From NCBI GenBank assembly GCA_002345215.1, contig DDVH01000051.1, forward strand, positions 6,793-46,527: a stretch of DNA of 39,735 nucleotides, read 5' to 3'. The stretch comes from Anaerolineales bacterium UBA2317. Its GTDB lineage: Bacteria; Chloroflexota; Anaerolineae; Anaerolineales; Villigracilaceae. Below, piece after piece: positions 38,839 to 39,735 of the stretch (positions are counted from its first letter, which is position 1; each line of letters starts with the position of its first letter). Below the pieces are notes generated by a model. It did no database searches, was not told the DNA's origin, and was given only the letters and a program-made list of their open reading frames with translations. The position numbers and the translations under genes are program-made.

Positions 38839-39735
38839 ATGAAACGAAACAACCTCGGCAACATCATTTTTATTGCATTGGTGATTGTAACAATATTGGT
38901 TTGGATTCTTTTACCACCGCAACCAACCGATGTTGAAAATTACACACGCTATCACGTTGGTATGATTATCGGTTCGTTGATGATTGTCTTGATGTCGTTT
39001 TCATTATTTTTATCTACCCGCCCGCGTTGGGCAGAGCCTTTCTTTGGTGGCTTAGATAAAATGTATCAGACTCATCGTCGCACTTCAACTTCGGCATTTT
39101 TGTTATTGTTTGTGCATATCTTCATTGTGCCAATTAATATCCCTGGTTTTGGGCTTGGAAATTATTTAGGCATTACTGCCTTTTTAGGGCTTGTAGCCAT
39201 CATCTTGCCGACGCTTGCTCCACGTATTCCTTTCTTAAGTAAATTAACTGGGCAAACGTATGAAGGTTGGAAAAGGTTACATGGCTTTATTGGTATCTTT
39301 TTCATTTTAGGATATGTACATTCCATTACGGTCAATGCGCCTTCTACGCCTGCGATTAACTGGAATCAAATTTTTGTATTTCTCGGCATTGGTTCATATC
39401 TTTATACCGAAGTGTTTGGAAGGTTTTTCAAGAAATATGTTCCATATACAGTAGAAGCAGTGAAACATCCGAATGGTTCAACGACCGAAGTAACTTTACG
39501 CGCTAAAGGGGAGCCGATTAAGCATGTTCATGCTGGTCAGTTTATGTTTGTAAGATTTTCAGGCGATAAGATTTTGAGCGAATCGCATCCATTTACAATT
39601 TCAAGTGCGCCACATGAAGGCGTGATTCGCCTCACGATTAAGGCATCAGGCGATTACACGCGTCATCTTTTTGATAACCTCAAAGAGGGTTCAGATGCAA
39701 TCATTGAAGGTGCGTATGGACTTTTCAATTACAAA
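38839..39735 (+). CDS. Ferric-reductase-like transmembrane flavoprotein, 3'-truncated by window edge
   Basis: The reading frame from the ATG at 38839 is open to the last base (299 residues seen). AGGTGA lies five bases upstream. It has about six membrane helices with His residues in THRRTSTSAFLLLFVHIF and RLHGFIGIFFILGYVH, suited to bind heme. An FAD-binding domain begins near YTVEAVKHPNG, with the FAD motif SHPFTISSAP and a following GDYTRHLF. The NAD(P)H domain would lie beyond the window. Such proteins move electrons across the membrane to ferric iron or oxygen. The specific acceptor is unknown. Confidence 0.9.
   Translation, partial: MKRNNLGNIIFIALVIVTILVWILLPPQPTDVENYTRYHVGMIIGSLMIVLMSFSLFLSTRPRWAEPFFGGLDKMYQTHRRTSTSAFLLLFVHIFIVPINIPGFGLGNYLGITAFLGLVAIILPTLAPRIPFLSKLTGQTYEGWKRLHGFIGIFFILGYVHSITVNAPSTPAINWNQIFVFLGIGSYLYTEVFGRFFKKYVPYTVEAVKHPNGSTTEVTLRAKGEPIKHVHAGQFMFVRFSGDKILSESHPFTISSAPHEGVIRLTIKASGDYTRHLFDNLKEGSDAIIEGAYGLFNYK

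Noticed and set aside
1..39735. tRNA, rRNA, insertion sequences or prophage genes
   Set aside because: No cloverleaf, rRNA segment, transposase, integrase or phage structural gene was recognised by reading both strands.

Overview
The window looks like a chromosomal segment of an AT-rich, filament-type member of the Chloroflexota (Anaerolineae/Anaerolineales). This is inferred from the SCO1664-family/DUF3090 gene pair, many short lipoproteins, an acyl-CoA mutase split from its B12 domain, c-di-GMP-I (GEMM-I) riboswitches, and abundant intergenic palindromes of the GTAGGGGC...GCCCCTAC type. No rRNA, tRNA, CRISPR array, insertion sequence or prophage is visible. It is mostly ordinary chromosome with short repeats packed between genes.

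Layout. 1-2342 (+): a tightly overlapped operon of three small membrane proteins built from a W-x-[IL]-T-P unit, followed by an M50-like protein that lacks the catalytic Glu. 2403-7726 (-): an FAH-family enzyme, then a probable operon read MBL-fold protein > asparaginase (ReAV type) > endonuclease III > YbaK > two-domain ClbS/DinB protein > FolK. 7779-9911 (-): a soluble GAF-GAF-PAS histidine kinase, divergent from a HAD phosphatase. 10678-12888 (+): a membrane-anchored TPR protein with recently expanded repeats. 12932-17458 (-): MarR regulator plus a heterodimeric ABC exporter with one degenerate ATP site. 17561-19747 (-): a PD-(D/E)XK/DUF5655 protein and TerC under a yybP-ykoY manganese riboswitch with terminator. 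19838-25359 (-): two tandem phosphodiesterase lipoproteins, a solitary urocanase and two further lipoproteins. 25487-28536 (-): DinB-like, TIR-domain and DUF2277 genes, then RadA. 28708-30357 (+): a propeller lipoprotein and DUF1304. 30396-32787 (-): homoserine dehydrogenase, SCO1664-family kinase-like protein and DUF3090. 32839-34518 (+): an acyl-CoA mutase large subunit. 34565-35986 (-): a GPH-type MFS symporter. 36091-38790 (+): two tandem GEMM-I riboswitches, a secreted sortase-like protein, a DEDD exonuclease-like protein and a STAS protein. 38839 to the end (+): a ferric-reductase-like flavoprotein cut by the window edge.

The most striking part is 36050-37103. Two GEMM-I aptamers lie in series with a Rho-independent terminator between them. 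The 3' strand of the first aptamer is perfectly complementary over 8 nt to the left arm of that terminator, so an antiterminator/terminator switch can be read directly. The first aptamer has A and the second G immediately 5' of GCAAA. By my alignment this is the Vc2 G20 position that separates cGAMP-capable from c-di-GMP-specific aptamers. The regulated gene encodes a signal-peptide-bearing sortase-like enzyme with its His, Cys and Arg in place. This suggests that cyclic dinucleotides control cell-surface protein processing.

Other points of note are an acyl-CoA mutase whose carboxylate-binding Arg is Gln (so probably not a methylmalonyl-CoA mutase), dispersed palindromes with compensatory changes, and several unrelated repeat families that supply the stop codon of the gene they follow.
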